Notes: generated by a model not told the origin, from the letters alone. 32,662 nt of DNA from F23-B02 sp963625655 (GCA_963625655.1 CAVFTS010000021.1:1-32662), one strand, 5' to 3'. Positions 23,038 through 31,091 are shown, counted from the first letter of the stretch. A program made the numbers and translations.

Positions 23038-24791
23038 AACGGCCAGGAGGGGAGCCAACGCAGGAGAGCGCTTGCTGTCTCGGCGTTTATGAGCTTTCCC
23101 GACAGCACGGGGTAGAACATGAGAAACAGTCCGAGGCACAGTCCGGTAAATCCGTAAAGCTTTATGCGCCAGTGCTTGGTGCAGGTCTGCATGAGCGCAA
23201 ATATGCGGCAGAGCGCAAGCGTCAGAAAGACTGCCGAGGGGAAGTAGTGATACTCGAAGGTGATGCGTGAGATAAACACCCACGGCAGAAGCTGCGCAAG
23301 GTAGCCGATGAGTATGAAGCCCGCAATTTTGTCACGGCGAAACAGCGCAAGCCACAGCGTGACGCACATTGCAGCAAGCCCGCCCCAGCACAGCAGGGGA
23401 TTTAAAAACGCACCGAAGGAGGAGCGGCTGCCGTCGCTGTAATATTGCAGGTAGTAGAGTATGGGACGCTCGTCTATGAGCCACTGGTACCAGCGTGAGG
23501 CGTAGGGGTGTTCGCTGTGAACGCCGGAGTGGTAGGTGAACATGAACTCCTGATTACCCCAAACGAGGTCGAAATACTCACGCTTAAAGAACATTCCGGG
23601 GCCGCTGAGTCCTATTGCCTGCCCGTAGGGGAAGTAGCTTAAATAGTAGATGACGGCGGGGATGAGGACGAAAAACACAAGGCAAAACATGCAGTTTTTC
23701 AGAAATGTCTTAAGCTCAAAGTGACGTATGCGGTATATGAGCCATATGACCGCAAGCCCCGCACCGGCGTAGAAGCAGGTCCATTTGCAGGCGATGCCGA
23801 TGCCGAAGGCGACGCCCGAAAGCGCAAGGTATCTGAGCCTGCCGCCGCTTATATACAGGTACATGAACAGGTACATAAGCAAAATGAAAAACACGGCGTA
23901 GCTGTCTATCGTCGCAATGCGGGTCTGCGTGAAATGCATGAAATCGAAGGCGAATATCGCCGTGCCGCAGGCGGGAACGGATACGCCGCCGAACATCTTT
24001 TTCAAAAGAACGTAGAGCAGCGGCAGCATTAAAACGCCGATAAGCGTGCCGGAAAAGCGCCAGCCGAAGGGGGTCATGCCGAAAAGCTCGATGCCGCCTG
24101 CGATGATGAGCTTGCCCAGCGGCGGGTGCGATACCTCGTAGGGGTAGACGCCCTCGATATGCTCGTATGCGGTGCGGGCGTGGTATATCTCGTCAAAGTA
24201 GCTGCTGTTCAAGTAGTTCGGATATTCGGGGACGGTACTCTGCTCGTCGAAAAGCTCGCCCCCGCCCGTGACGGAGATGAGCCTGCCGTCCGGCGTGCGC
24301 AGCGCAAGCTCGCCGAGCCACGGCGAACCGTGGGCAATGATGCGGATGCTTCGGGGCTTGTCGGAAACGCCGGAGTAGAGCTCGGCGTTTTTCCATTTCA
24401 GCAGGGCGGCGTAGTTCTGATCGAGCAGCGCCGCATCGTAAAAGCTCTCGCCGTCGTCGGAATACTGGAGCGTGTAGCTGCCGGTACCGATGCCGGTGTA
24501 GTATATGACCGAGGACACGCTCTCGTCTCCCGACAGCGTGACGGTGAGGCTCTCGCCGTCGGAAAAACGGTGAAAGCTTTGCGGCGCTTTGGTCGAGCCG
24601 AGATTATAAAAGGCGACGAATGCGTATACAATTACAACAAGGCCGAGGGCGAAAAAATCCCTTGTGCCGTACTCATAGCCCGATTTGGGGATGCGGTCCA
24701 AGGGACAGCGACGCAGCGACGGCATACCTATAAAAAACAGGGCGAGAAGCAGTATTGCGGCGACGGGGAAAAACCAAGTGACGGAATTCAA
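23034..24791 (-). CDS. PMT-family (GT39) phospholipid-dependent mannosyltransferase with inserted beta domain
   Basis: 585 residues. GT39 enzymes transfer a sugar from a polyprenyl-phosphate carrier to proteins or glycans on the outer membrane face. The catalytic Asp200-Glu201 is in SSYFDEIYHARTAYE and is followed by SHPPLGKLIIAGG (221-233), both typical of PMTs. About ten membrane helices follow. Between helix 2 (about 44-66) and the catalytic loop lies an unusual insert of about 110 residues (about 70-180), beta-rich, with a WLGELALRTPDG turn like a discoidin/carbohydrate-binding fold. The start is TTG with GGAGGT 8 nt upstream. It is a single gene behind the promoter at 24840-24867. Confidence 0.9.
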   Translation of the reverse strand: MNSVTWFFPVAAILLLALFFIGMPSLRRCPLDRIPKSGYEYGTRDFFALGLVVIVYAFVAFYNLGSTKAPQSFHRFSDGESLTVTLSGDESVSSVIYYTGIGTGSYTLQYSDDGESFYDAALLDQNYAALLKWKNAELYSGVSDKPRSIRIIAHGSPWLGELALRTPDGRLISVTGGGELFDEQSTVPEYPNYLNSSYFDEIYHARTAYEHIEGVYPYEVSHPPLGKLIIAGGIELFGMTPFGWRFSGTLIGVLMLPLLYVLLKKMFGGVSVPACGTAIFAFDFMHFTQTRIATIDSYAVFFILLMYLFMYLYISGGRLRYLALSGVAFGIGIACKWTCFYAGAGLAVIWLIYRIRHFELKTFLKNCMFCLVFFVLIPAVIYYLSYFPYGQAIGLSGPGMFFKREYFDLVWGNQEFMFTYHSGVHSEHPYASRWYQWLIDERPILYYLQYYSDGSRSSFGAFLNPLLCWGGLAAMCVTLWLALFRRDKIAGFILIGYLAQLLPWVFISRITFEYHYFPSAVFLTLALCRIFALMQTCTKHWRIKLYGFTGLCLGLFLMFYPVLSGKLINAETASALLRWLPSWPF

Positions 24792-24839
24792 AATGCCGTA
24801 CCTCCGTTAAGGTAGTCTGTTTAAATTTTTTCTGCTTAA

Positions 24840-24867
24840 ATTATAGCCGCTTTGAAATTAAACGCAA
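24840..24867 (-). promoter_or_regulatory. promoter of the PMT-family gene
   Basis: Minus strand TTGCGT (24862-24867), 16 bp, TATAAT (24840-24845). It is divergent from the rny promoter. Confidence 0.6.
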
Positions 24868-24898
24868 CAAAATTTTTAATAATATAGAAGCATTTGAC

Positions 24899-24927
24899 TT
24901 GACATAACTTCCGCCAGGGGATAAAAT
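24899..24927 (+). promoter_or_regulatory. sigma-A promoter of rny
   Basis: Consensus TTGACA (24899-24904), 17-bp spacer, TAAAAT (24922-24927). Confidence 0.8.
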
Positions 24928-24933
24928 AAATCG

Positions 24934-25079
24934 GATAACAAGCGGAAACCGGGGGAGGTTTCCGATGTTAGGGTTCAATTTTCCGGACAGATACGCTTGA
25001 TGGTCTGTCTTGACTTAGATGCAAAAACATCATTAAACCACCGCAAAATTCTTAAAGAATGGAGGTGTGTTTACTTTCT
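24934..25079 (+). other. rny leader with hairpin
   Basis: About 145 nt of untranslated leader between the predicted start of transcription and rny. It contains an 8-bp stem CGGAAACC/GGTTTCCG (24943-24950 and 24957-24964, loop GGGGGA). No riboswitch class is recognised. Confidence 0.45.
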
Positions 25080-26621
25080 ATGGATTTATGGTTAGCAATT
25101 GTACTGATCGTTGTTGCTTTTGCGGGCGCATTCGTGTTGGGCGTCACCTACCGCAAAAAGGTTGCGGAGAGGGAGATAGTCAGCGCCGAGGAAGAAGCAA
25201 AGCGGATAATCAACGAAGCCATTAAGAGCGCCGAGAGCAAGAAACGTGAGGCTCTCGTCGAAGCAAAGGAAGAAATACACAAAAACCGCTCGGAGTATGA
25301 GCGGGAAGAAAAGGCACGTCGTGCCGACCTGCAAAAGCAGGAGCGAAGACTTCAGCAGAAGGAAGAAAACCTCGACAGAAAGACCGACGCACTCGAACGC
25401 AAGACCGAGACTTTGAATCATAAAATTGCGGCTGCCGAGGCTCAGCAGGAGGAGATCGCACTTATCAAGAAGAGCCAGCTCGAAATGCTGGAGAAGGTTT
25501 CCGGCTACACGGTAGAGGAAGCCAAGGCGTACATGATAAACGCCCTCAAGGACGAAGTTACACACGAAATGGCCGTTAAGGTCAAGGAAATCGAGGCACA
25601 GGCAAAGGACGAGGCGGAGGAAAGAGCGAGAGAGATCATCGTCACCGCCATCCAGCGCTGCGCCGCAGATCACGCAAGCGAAGTTACGGTCTCCGTCGTA
25701 CCTCTCCCCAACGACGAGATGAAGGGCCGCATCATCGGCAGAGAAGGCCGCAACATCAGAAGCATCGAAACGCTCACCGGCTGCGACCTTATAATCGACG
25801 ATACCCCGGAGGCGATCACGGTGTCCAGCTTTGACCCCGTGCGCCGTGAGGTCGCAAGGCTTGCGCTTGAAAAGCTCATCGCCGACGGCAGGATCCACCC
25901 CGCCCGCATCGAGGAAATGGTCGCAAAGGCCCAGCGTGAGGTCAACGCAACCATCAAGGCGGAGGGCGAGAGAGCCGTTTTCGAGACGAATATCCACGGC
26001 GTCAATCAGGAAATCGTGAAGCTCCTCGGTCGCATGAAATACCGCACGAGCTACGGTCAGAACGTGCTTCAGCACTCCATCGAGGTCAGCCACATTGCGG
26101 GGCTTATCGCAGCGGAGCTGGGCGTGGACGTGAACACCGCAAAGAGAGCGGGTCTGCTCCACGATATCGGCAAGGCAATAGACCACGAGGTCGAGGGAAG
26201 CCACGTTTCCATCGGCGTCGATATCGCCAAGAAGTACAAGGAGAGCGAAGCCGTTATCCACGCCATCGAGGCGCACCACGGCGACGTCGAGCCGAAGACG
26301 GTCGTTGCCTGCATCGTTCAGGCGGCGGACGCAATATCGGCATCCCGTCCCGGCGCGCGGCGTGAGAATATCGAAAACTACGTCAAGCGTCTTGAGAAGC
26401 TTGAGGAGATTTCGAAGAGCTTCCCCGGAATTGCCGGAAGCTATGCGATCCAGGCAGGTCGTGAGATCCGTGTCATGGTCAAGCCGGAGGAGGTGTCCGA
26501 GGATCAGATGGTCCTGCTTGCAAGGGACATCGCAAAGAAGATCGAGGAGGAGCTTACCTACCCCGGTCAGATCAAGGTCCATGTCCTCAGAGAGACCAAG
26601 GCAGTCGAATACGCAAAGTAA
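25080..26621 (+). CDS. rny: ribonuclease Y
   Basis: 513 residues from the ATG at 25080, which gives the family's N-terminus (MDLWLAIVLIVVAFAGAFVLG); an ATG 7 codons earlier sits inside the GGAGGTG ribosome binding site. RNase Y is the membrane-anchored endoribonuclease that starts mRNA decay in many Firmicutes. Order: membrane helix (about 4-24), a long coiled coil rich in Lys/Glu (about 30-200), KH domain with GRIIGREGRNIRSIE (about 216-230), and the HD domain with catalytic His361-Asp362 in LLHDIGKAIDHE. A terminator follows at 26631-26668. Confidence 0.97.
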   Translation: MDLWLAIVLIVVAFAGAFVLGVTYRKKVAEREIVSAEEEAKRIINEAIKSAESKKREALVEAKEEIHKNRSEYEREEKARRADLQKQERRLQQKEENLDRKTDALERKTETLNHKIAAAEAQQEEIALIKKSQLEMLEKVSGYTVEEAKAYMINALKDEVTHEMAVKVKEIEAQAKDEAEERAREIIVTAIQRCAADHASEVTVSVVPLPNDEMKGRIIGREGRNIRSIETLTGCDLIIDDTPEAITVSSFDPVRREVARLALEKLIADGRIHPARIEEMVAKAQREVNATIKAEGERAVFETNIHGVNQEIVKLLGRMKYRTSYGQNVLQHSIEVSHIAGLIAAELGVDVNTAKRAGLLHDIGKAIDHEVEGSHVSIGVDIAKKYKESEAVIHAIEAHHGDVEPKTVVACIVQAADAISASRPGARRENIENYVKRLEKLEEISKSFPGIAGSYAIQAGREIRVMVKPEEVSEDQMVLLARDIAKKIEEELTYPGQIKVHVLRETKAVEYAK

Positions 26622-26630
26622 AAAATATTA

Positions 26631-26668
26631 TAACAAAAGAAACCGCCCATCGGCGGTTTCTTTTGTTA
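26631..26668. terminator. bidirectional terminator between rny and ruvX
   Basis: 17-bp perfect stem TAACAAAAGAAACCGCC, loop CATC, complement ending TTTCTTTTGTTA. It separates two convergent genes and has U-rich exits both ways. Confidence 0.9.
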
Positions 26669-26676
26669 TATGCTTT

Positions 26677-27084
26677 TTACAAGCTGCGGAGGTAGCCTTC
26701 GAGGATGAGGCTTGCGGCGACGGCATCGACGTTTTTGCGGTGATTCTTTTCACGTCTGCCGTTTGCGTGCAAAATTGCGTGCGCCTCGATGCTGCTGCGG
26801 CGCTCGTCCCAAAGCACGGGGCAGAGCCCCGTCTTTTCCTCGAGCTTCTGCGCAAACAGACGGCACTTTTCCGCTCTCACGCCCTCGCTGCCGTCCATAT
26901 TCTTCGGCAGCCCCAAAACTATGCGCCGCACCGAGCGCTTTTGCACCTCGGCGGCTATCTTCTCGGCGGCGAGGTCTGCGTTGCGCTCCGTGAGCGTCCA
27001 CGCATCCCCGACCAGTATGTTCATCTCGTCGCTGACGGCAAGTCCTATGCGAACGTCGCCGTAATCGACACCCATTATTCTCAT
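26677..27084 (-). CDS. ruvX: YqgF/RuvX-family Holliday junction resolvase-like nuclease
   Basis: 135 residues from the ATG at 27084, behind GAGAGGT; 11 more codons upstream have no site. RNase H-like fold: MGVDYGDVRIGLAVSDE (the first catalytic Asp), VLGLPKNMDGSEG, WDERRSSIEA and the last Asp in NVDAVAASLIL. Family members (YqgF, RuvX, Rrf) act in maturation of the 16S rRNA end and were first proposed as Holliday junction resolvases. The gene has its own promoter at 27116-27144, so it is not joined to the small peptide gene upstream. Confidence 0.93.
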   Translation of the reverse strand: MRIMGVDYGDVRIGLAVSDEMNILVGDAWTLTERNADLAAEKIAAEVQKRSVRRIVLGLPKNMDGSEGVRAEKCRLFAQKLEEKTGLCPVLWDERRSSIEAHAILHANGRREKNHRKNVDAVAASLILEGYLRSL

Positions 27085-27115
27085 TGCTGCACCTCTCACT
27101 TTACGGTATGAGAGC

Positions 27116-27144
27116 ATTGTAGCATCTTTGATCGGATATGTAAA
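27116..27144 (-). promoter_or_regulatory. sigma-A promoter of ruvX
   Basis: Minus strand TTTACA (27139-27144), 17 bp, TACAAT (27116-27121). Confidence 0.7.
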
Positions 27145-27151
27145 ACAAAAA

Positions 27152-27179
27152 TGCCGACGGGGACAAAGTCCCGCCGGCC
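27152..27179 (-). terminator. intrinsic terminator of the small peptide gene
   Basis: GC-rich stem GCCGACGGGGAC / GTCCCGCCGGC with one mismatch or bulge and loop AAA. On the minus strand it is followed by ATTTTTGTTTTA. Confidence 0.75.
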
Positions 27180-27187
27180 TGTGCGGT

Positions 27188-27250
27188 CACCTGCTGCTCG
27201 GACCGGGATCGACGTCACCGAAAATCATGTCATCAATATCCATTTTCATT
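27188..27250 (-). CDS. 20-residue acidic peptide with its own promoter and terminator
   Basis: ATG at 27250 (a second ATG two codons on) behind AGAGGTGG; stop TGA at 27188. The product begins MKMDIDDMIFGDVD and ends PGPSSR: five Asp in the first half, no cysteine, no membrane helix. A -10 box TATAAT lies at 27285-27290 on the same strand and the terminator at 27152-27179 closes the unit, giving a transcript of about 125 nt. I know no family with this sequence. It may be a true microprotein, a leader peptide or the coding part of a dual-function small RNA. Confidence concerns the existence of the unit, not its role. Confidence 0.55.
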
Positions 27251-27284
27251 TTCGCCACCTCTAAATTTAATCAACATAATGCTA

Positions 27285-27290
27285 TTATAT
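27285..27290 (-). promoter_or_regulatory. -10 box of the small peptide gene
   Basis: TATAAT on the minus strand with GTGCA before it. No good -35 at 17 bp is present (CATTCT), so an activator or a near-extended -10 may compensate. Confidence 0.5.
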
Positions 27291-27365
27291 GCACAGGGGC
27301 GGGGAAGAATGACGACAATTTTTGTGCGAGAGTAAAATTTGTAATTGCAAAATTTGCCGATGCTA

Positions 27366-27394
27366 TTGAAAGAAACGGAAGCATGGTTTATAAT
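27366..27394 (+). promoter_or_regulatory. sigma-A promoter of the SurA-like gene
   Basis: TTGAAA (27366-27371), 17 bp, TATAAT (27389-27394); leader about 85 nt. Confidence 0.8.
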
Positions 27395-27484
27395 ATACAA
27401 GTTAAAATGCGGACGGTAAGCCTGCTTTGCCGTCCCGCAGGGCATTGCCGTCCTGCCGAAGTTTTAGTAAAGGATGATACTTAA

Positions 27485-28831
27485 ATGAGCGCATCTACCG
27501 AGAAAAAGAATCGCAGCAGCGCACGTCTTGACGGAACCGACAAGCGCACCGTTGCCGAACGCAAGGCGGCGGAAAAGGAAAAAAAGAGCAAGATCAAATG
27601 GATCGGCGTTGCGGTCCTGATAGTGCTGGTCTTTGCCGCAGTTATCTATATCAACAGCGGCCTGTTCTTCAGACAGGCAACCGCAGTCACGATCGAGTAC
27701 GAAGCAAACGACGCCTACGATCTCCCGGCGGGGAGCCGCAGCTTCAGCGTCGCCGAAGTAAACTATGTTTACGGCACCCAGTTTATGAACATCAGCAGCT
27801 ATGCGTCCCTGTGCGGACTGGACACCACCAAGTCCTTTGATACGCAGGTTTGCACCCTTGCCGACAAGGGTGAGGACTATACATGGGACGACTACTTCAT
27901 GGATAAGTCCGTGTCCTACCTTCGCCAGGTGGCGGTTCTTGCCGACTATGCAGAGAAGAACGGCATAAAGCTCGGCGAGGAAGAGCTTGCGACCGTTGAC
28001 GAGAACATCGAGTCGTTAAAGTCCGCTGCCGAGACCAACGGCTACAGCCTTGACGACTACATCTACGCCTGCTACGGCAAGGGCGTAAACGAGGATGTGG
28101 TCCGCAGTATGATGGAGCTTGAGCAGCTTGCCGCAAAGGTCGAGAGCGAGCAGAGAGATGCCTATACCTACACGCAGGATCAGCTCACCGAGAAGTACGC
28201 TTCCGTTGCCGACGATTACGATAAGTTCAGCTTTGATTACTACTACTTTGCCGCTGCGGCCGAAGGTACGGACGAAAACGGCAACGCAAACGCCCCTACC
28301 GAGGAGAGCCTTGCGGAAGCAAAGGCTCAGGCGGAAAAGATGAGAGCGAGCCTTGAATCCGGCGGCGATTTTGCCGAGCTTGTCACGGCTTACGAGGAAG
28401 CAAACAGCGTCATCGAAAAACCCACAGACGAAAGCGCAACGACGGATGAAACGGAATCGACGGATGAGACCGAGGAAGTCGGACCGACCGTAGTTGAAGC
28501 GGCCACGGGCAGCACCATCAGCAGTACCGGTAATTCCGACGGCACCGTATACCCCGAAGCCCTCGTGACTTGGGTAAAGAGCGCCGACCGCACGAGCGGC
28601 GATATCGCCGTTGTTGAGATTGAGGGCGAAGGATATTATCTCGTCAGATTCAACGAGCGTGACAACAATCAGGCTCCCACCGAGGAAAGCGGCGACATGA
28701 ACTACTGCGACTATGTCGCAGACGCTCTGCTCCGCAACGAAGCCATTCAGGAGTGGGAGGACGGTATCGTCGGCACGGACCAGAAGATCACCTCAAGCAC
28801 CGGCTTTGCCGTAAGATATGTGGGCAGATAA
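27485..28831 (+). CDS. membrane-anchored SurA/PrsA-like chaperone
   Basis: 448 residues. A highly charged cytoplasmic N-terminus (1-38), one membrane helix (about 39-57) and a large extracellular part. From about 85 (FSVAEVNYVYG) to 230 it has the helical SurA N-terminal/trigger-factor-like chaperone pattern. The region 235-410 aligns only loosely with a parvulin prolyl isomerase: it starts KFSFDYYYFAA, has FAELVTAYEEANS, and is split by an insert of Asp/Glu/Thr (about 310-335, TDETESTDETEE). The end GEGYYLVRFNERD resembles the last parvulin strand. It may fold exported proteins. Isomerase activity is doubtful because of the insert. A terminator follows. Confidence 0.75.
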   Translation: MSASTEKKNRSSARLDGTDKRTVAERKAAEKEKKSKIKWIGVAVLIVLVFAAVIYINSGLFFRQATAVTIEYEANDAYDLPAGSRSFSVAEVNYVYGTQFMNISSYASLCGLDTTKSFDTQVCTLADKGEDYTWDDYFMDKSVSYLRQVAVLADYAEKNGIKLGEEELATVDENIESLKSAAETNGYSLDDYIYACYGKGVNEDVVRSMMELEQLAAKVESEQRDAYTYTQDQLTEKYASVADDYDKFSFDYYYFAAAAEGTDENGNANAPTEESLAEAKAQAEKMRASLESGGDFAELVTAYEEANSVIEKPTDESATTDETESTDETEEVGPTVVEAATGSTISSTGNSDGTVYPEALVTWVKSADRTSGDIAVVEIEGEGYYLVRFNERDNNQAPTEESGDMNYCDYVADALLRNEAIQEWEDGIVGTDQKITSSTGFAVRYVGR

Positions 28832-28834
28832 ATG

Positions 28835-28864
28835 AAATAAAGCCGCCTAAGGGCGGCTTTATTT
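28835..28864 (+). terminator. intrinsic terminator of the SurA-like gene
   Basis: 13-bp stem AAATAAAGCCGCC / GGCGGCTTTATTT, loop about TAAG. Confidence 0.88.
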
Positions 28865-28884
28865 AATAGATTAAGGTATATCTT

Positions 28885-29592
28885 ATGAACGAAAGAAACA
28901 TCAGAACATGGATGCTTTTGGGCGACGAGAGGGTGCGCAAGCTTCAAAGCTCCCACGTTGCCGTGTTCGGTCTCGGCGGCGTCGGCTCATGGTGCGCCGA
29001 GGCGCTGGCACGAAGCGGTGTCGGCAAACTCACCCTCGTTGACAGCGACACGGTGTCGCAAAGCAACCTGAACCGTCAGCTCTGCGCCCTGACCTCGACG
29101 CTGGGCAAGCCCAAGGCGGAGGTCGTGCGCTCCCGTCTGCTCGACATTAACCCCGACCTTTGCGTCAATGCGATCGTCGGACTGTACGACGCTGCGCACA
29201 GGGACGAGTTTTTTGCCGACTACGACTACATTGTGGATGCGATAGACCTCGTTTCATGCAAGCTCGACCTCATCGAGACGGCGAAAAATCGGGGCATCCC
29301 GATAGTTTCGGCGCTCGGCACGGGCAATAAGTGCGACGCATCGCAGCTTAAGATAAGCGACATTAAAAAAACCAGCGGCTGTCCGCTGGCGAGAGTGGTG
29401 CGCAAGGAGCTGAGGCAGAGGGGCATCGAGCATCTCGACGTCGTGTTTTCGACCGAGGAGGCAATGGAGGCCGCACAGCCGGAAACGCCGCCCCCCGGAA
29501 GGCGCAGCGTTCCCGGCTCTCTCGTGTGGGTGCCGGCAAGTGCGGGACTCCTGCTCTGCCAGCACGTCGTGCGTTCGCTTACAGCTCTATGA
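28885..29592 (+). CDS. tcdA: tRNA threonylcarbamoyladenosine dehydratase (E1-like)
   Basis: 235 residues. TcdA (CsdL) makes the cyclic form of t6A at position 37 of ANN-decoding tRNAs, using ATP. The ThiF/MoeB fold shows GLGGVGS (29-35), the Asp/Arg/Gln core of DSDTVSQSNLNRQ (53-65), GKPKAEV and DAIDLVSCKLDL. The family feature GTGNKCDASQLKISDI follows, then GCPLARVVRKEL and a C-terminal SLVWVPASAGLLL. ATG behind AAGGT. It overlaps the convergent metallo-hydrolase gene by 14 bp (29579-29592). Confidence 0.94.
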   Translation: MNERNIRTWMLLGDERVRKLQSSHVAVFGLGGVGSWCAEALARSGVGKLTLVDSDTVSQSNLNRQLCALTSTLGKPKAEVVRSRLLDINPDLCVNAIVGLYDAAHRDEFFADYDYIVDAIDLVSCKLDLIETAKNRGIPIVSALGTGNKCDASQLKISDIKKTSGCPLARVVRKELRQRGIEHLDVVFSTEEAMEAAQPETPPPGRRSVPGSLVWVPASAGLLLCQHVVRSLTAL

Positions 29593-30430
29593 CCTGCTCC
29601 GGAACGTCGGGGTCGTGATTTGCGATGACGCCGATGCAGCCCGGCTTTTCAGCTTCGCTGCGTAGCCACTTGAGCGAGCGCAGCATACTCTTTTCACTGA
29701 AGCCGAAGCCCGGCACTGTCATGGTGCTCAGGTTGCGCCCGTTAAAGCACGCATCGGAGCATAAGATAAGCGACCTGCCGTTGTTTTCGATTTTGACGCC
29801 GATGTGACCGATCGTATGTCCGGGGAGGCTTACGAGAGTCACGCTGCCGTCCCCGAACAGGTCGTAAGACCACCAGTTCGGCCCGACGCCGGTACCCTTG
29901 AACCAAAAATACTCGGTGTCCTCATCGACCCACAGGTTCCACGGCTGACGCATGCGAAACACGGTGCGGCAGCTCCAGAAAAACTCCTCCTGCGGCATGA
30001 GACGGCGCTTGGCGTTTCTCAGCGAGCGCAGTCCGGCGGTGTGGTCGGGGTCAAGGTGCGTGAGCAGCACGATGTCGAGATCCTCCGGCGCAATGCCGAG
30101 GTCTTCGAGCTTTTCGACGGCGGTGCAGCCTTTTTCGACGCTTGGGCGAAAAAAGTCCGTCAGATACGGCGGGAGGATGCGGTTTGCCGCCTTGCGGTCG
30201 AAAACCCCGTCGGGGCTTATATCCCGACTGATGCCGGTATCTACGAGAACCCTTCCGGCGGGATGCTCTATAAGATAGCACGAGACAGGGAGCGTGACAC
30301 GCCTGCTTTCGGGGCGGAAAACGCCGCCGAGAGCGCCGCCGAGGCTCAGCCCGCCTTCGGGGACCGAGGGCGAGACGGAGACGGTGCCGCAGTGAAGAAT
30401 GTGAATTTTAATTGGGGGACGAGCTTCCAT
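29579..30430 (-). CDS. MBL-fold metallo-hydrolase (lactonase-like)
   Basis: 283 residues from the ATG at 30430, which has CGGAGGT upstream; 38 further codons in frame lack a site. Metallo-beta-lactamase fold with the first metal motif HLDPDH (His125, Asp127, Asp129, His130), where the usual second His is Asp, then His205 in PGHTIGH, Asp226 in CSDACFN and His272 in NHDPD. The layout and length are those of AHL-lactonase-like hydrolases, but the HxDxDH variant argues against assuming that substrate. It is divergent from a TetR gene, with a palindromic operator between them. Confidence 0.9.
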   Translation of the reverse strand: MEARPPIKIHILHCGTVSVSPSVPEGGLSLGGALGGVFRPESRRVTLPVSCYLIEHPAGRVLVDTGISRDISPDGVFDRKAANRILPPYLTDFFRPSVEKGCTAVEKLEDLGIAPEDLDIVLLTHLDPDHTAGLRSLRNAKRRLMPQEEFFWSCRTVFRMRQPWNLWVDEDTEYFWFKGTGVGPNWWSYDLFGDGSVTLVSLPGHTIGHIGVKIENNGRSLILCSDACFNGRNLSTMTVPGFGFSEKSMLRSLKWLRSEAEKPGCIGVIANHDPDVPEQVIEL

Positions 30431-30450
30431 GGCGCACCTCCGAAAATTAT

Positions 30451-30464
30451 TTACCACTTGGTAA
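30451..30464. promoter_or_regulatory. TetR operator between the metallo-hydrolase and tetR genes
   Basis: TTACCA-CT-TGGTAA, a 6-bp perfect palindrome. It overlaps the -35 (TTGGTA, 30458-30463) of the tetR promoter and lies in the spacer of a possible metallo-hydrolase promoter on the other strand. Confidence 0.75.
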
Positions 30465-30486
30465 GATATTAACACGAAAATAAAAA
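30458..30486 (+). promoter_or_regulatory. promoter of the tetR gene
   Basis: TTGGTA (30458-30463), 17 bp, TAAAAA (30481-30486). The operator covers the -35, so autorepression is likely. Confidence 0.55.
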
Positions 30487-30509
30487 TATGTAAATAGCAA
30501 GGAGAAAAA

Positions 30510-31091
30510 ATGCCTGCAATAGTTGATAAAGAAGCTGTGCGCATGGAAATACTTATGGCATTTCAGCGCTGCATCGACAAAAAGCCGCTGATGAACGTCT
30601 CACTGCGTGACATCGCTGCGGAGGCGAATATGTCGCACCCGAAGCTTCTCAATTACTTTGAAAACAAAGAGGACCTGATAATCAGCTATGTTCGCTACAC
30701 GAGAGACTTCATGAGCGAGAAGTGCATAGGGTGGTTCAAGGAGCATGACCGCATGGACTATCCGTCGAATCTTGCGTATATGAACGACTTTATGAGCTAC
30801 GTCGCAAACGGAAAGGTCGGCGAGGAGCGCCCCAACGCTACGACGCAGACCTATGTTCTTGCGCACTACAACGAACGTGTGGCGGAGCTCATAATGTCGG
30901 AGTTCTGCGAGTGGCGGCGTGTCATGGAGGCGTGCCTTGCGAAGATCTACGGACCGGAGGTCGGCAGAAAAGAGGCGGAGGGCATGATGATACTCATTGC
31001 CGGAACCTTCATATGCAACTACAACAAGGCGCTCACGGGCGAGATAAACGGCGATATAATCGGCTCGTTCAGACGGCTGATCGAAAGCTGA
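30510..31091 (+). CDS. TetR/AcrR-family regulator
   Basis: 193 residues, ATG behind AAGGAG. The N-terminal helix-turn-helix is complete: RMEILMAFQRCIDKKPLMNVSLRDIAAEA then MSHPKLLNYFENKEDLI (about 11-58). The all-helical C-terminal ligand/dimer domain follows to the end. It lies back to back with the metallo-hydrolase gene and its operator sits between the two, so it most likely represses that gene and itself. The inducer is unknown; a substrate or product of the hydrolase is the simplest guess. Confidence 0.93.
   Translation: MPAIVDKEAVRMEILMAFQRCIDKKPLMNVSLRDIAAEANMSHPKLLNYFENKEDLIISYVRYTRDFMSEKCIGWFKEHDRMDYPSNLAYMNDFMSYVANGKVGEERPNATTQTYVLAHYNERVAELIMSEFCEWRRVMEACLAKIYGPEVGRKEAEGMMILIAGTFICNYNKALTGEINGDIIGSFRRLIES

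Noticed and set aside
25092..26582. 496-codon minus-strand open frame opposite rny
   Set aside because: Antisense shadow; its Leu/Asp-rich composition mirrors RNase Y codons and it has no start signals.
29579..29592. Gene-end overlaps (also 23034-23037) as evidence of an assembly error
   Set aside because: Both are clean convergent overlaps with intact stop codons on each strand, common in compact genomes.
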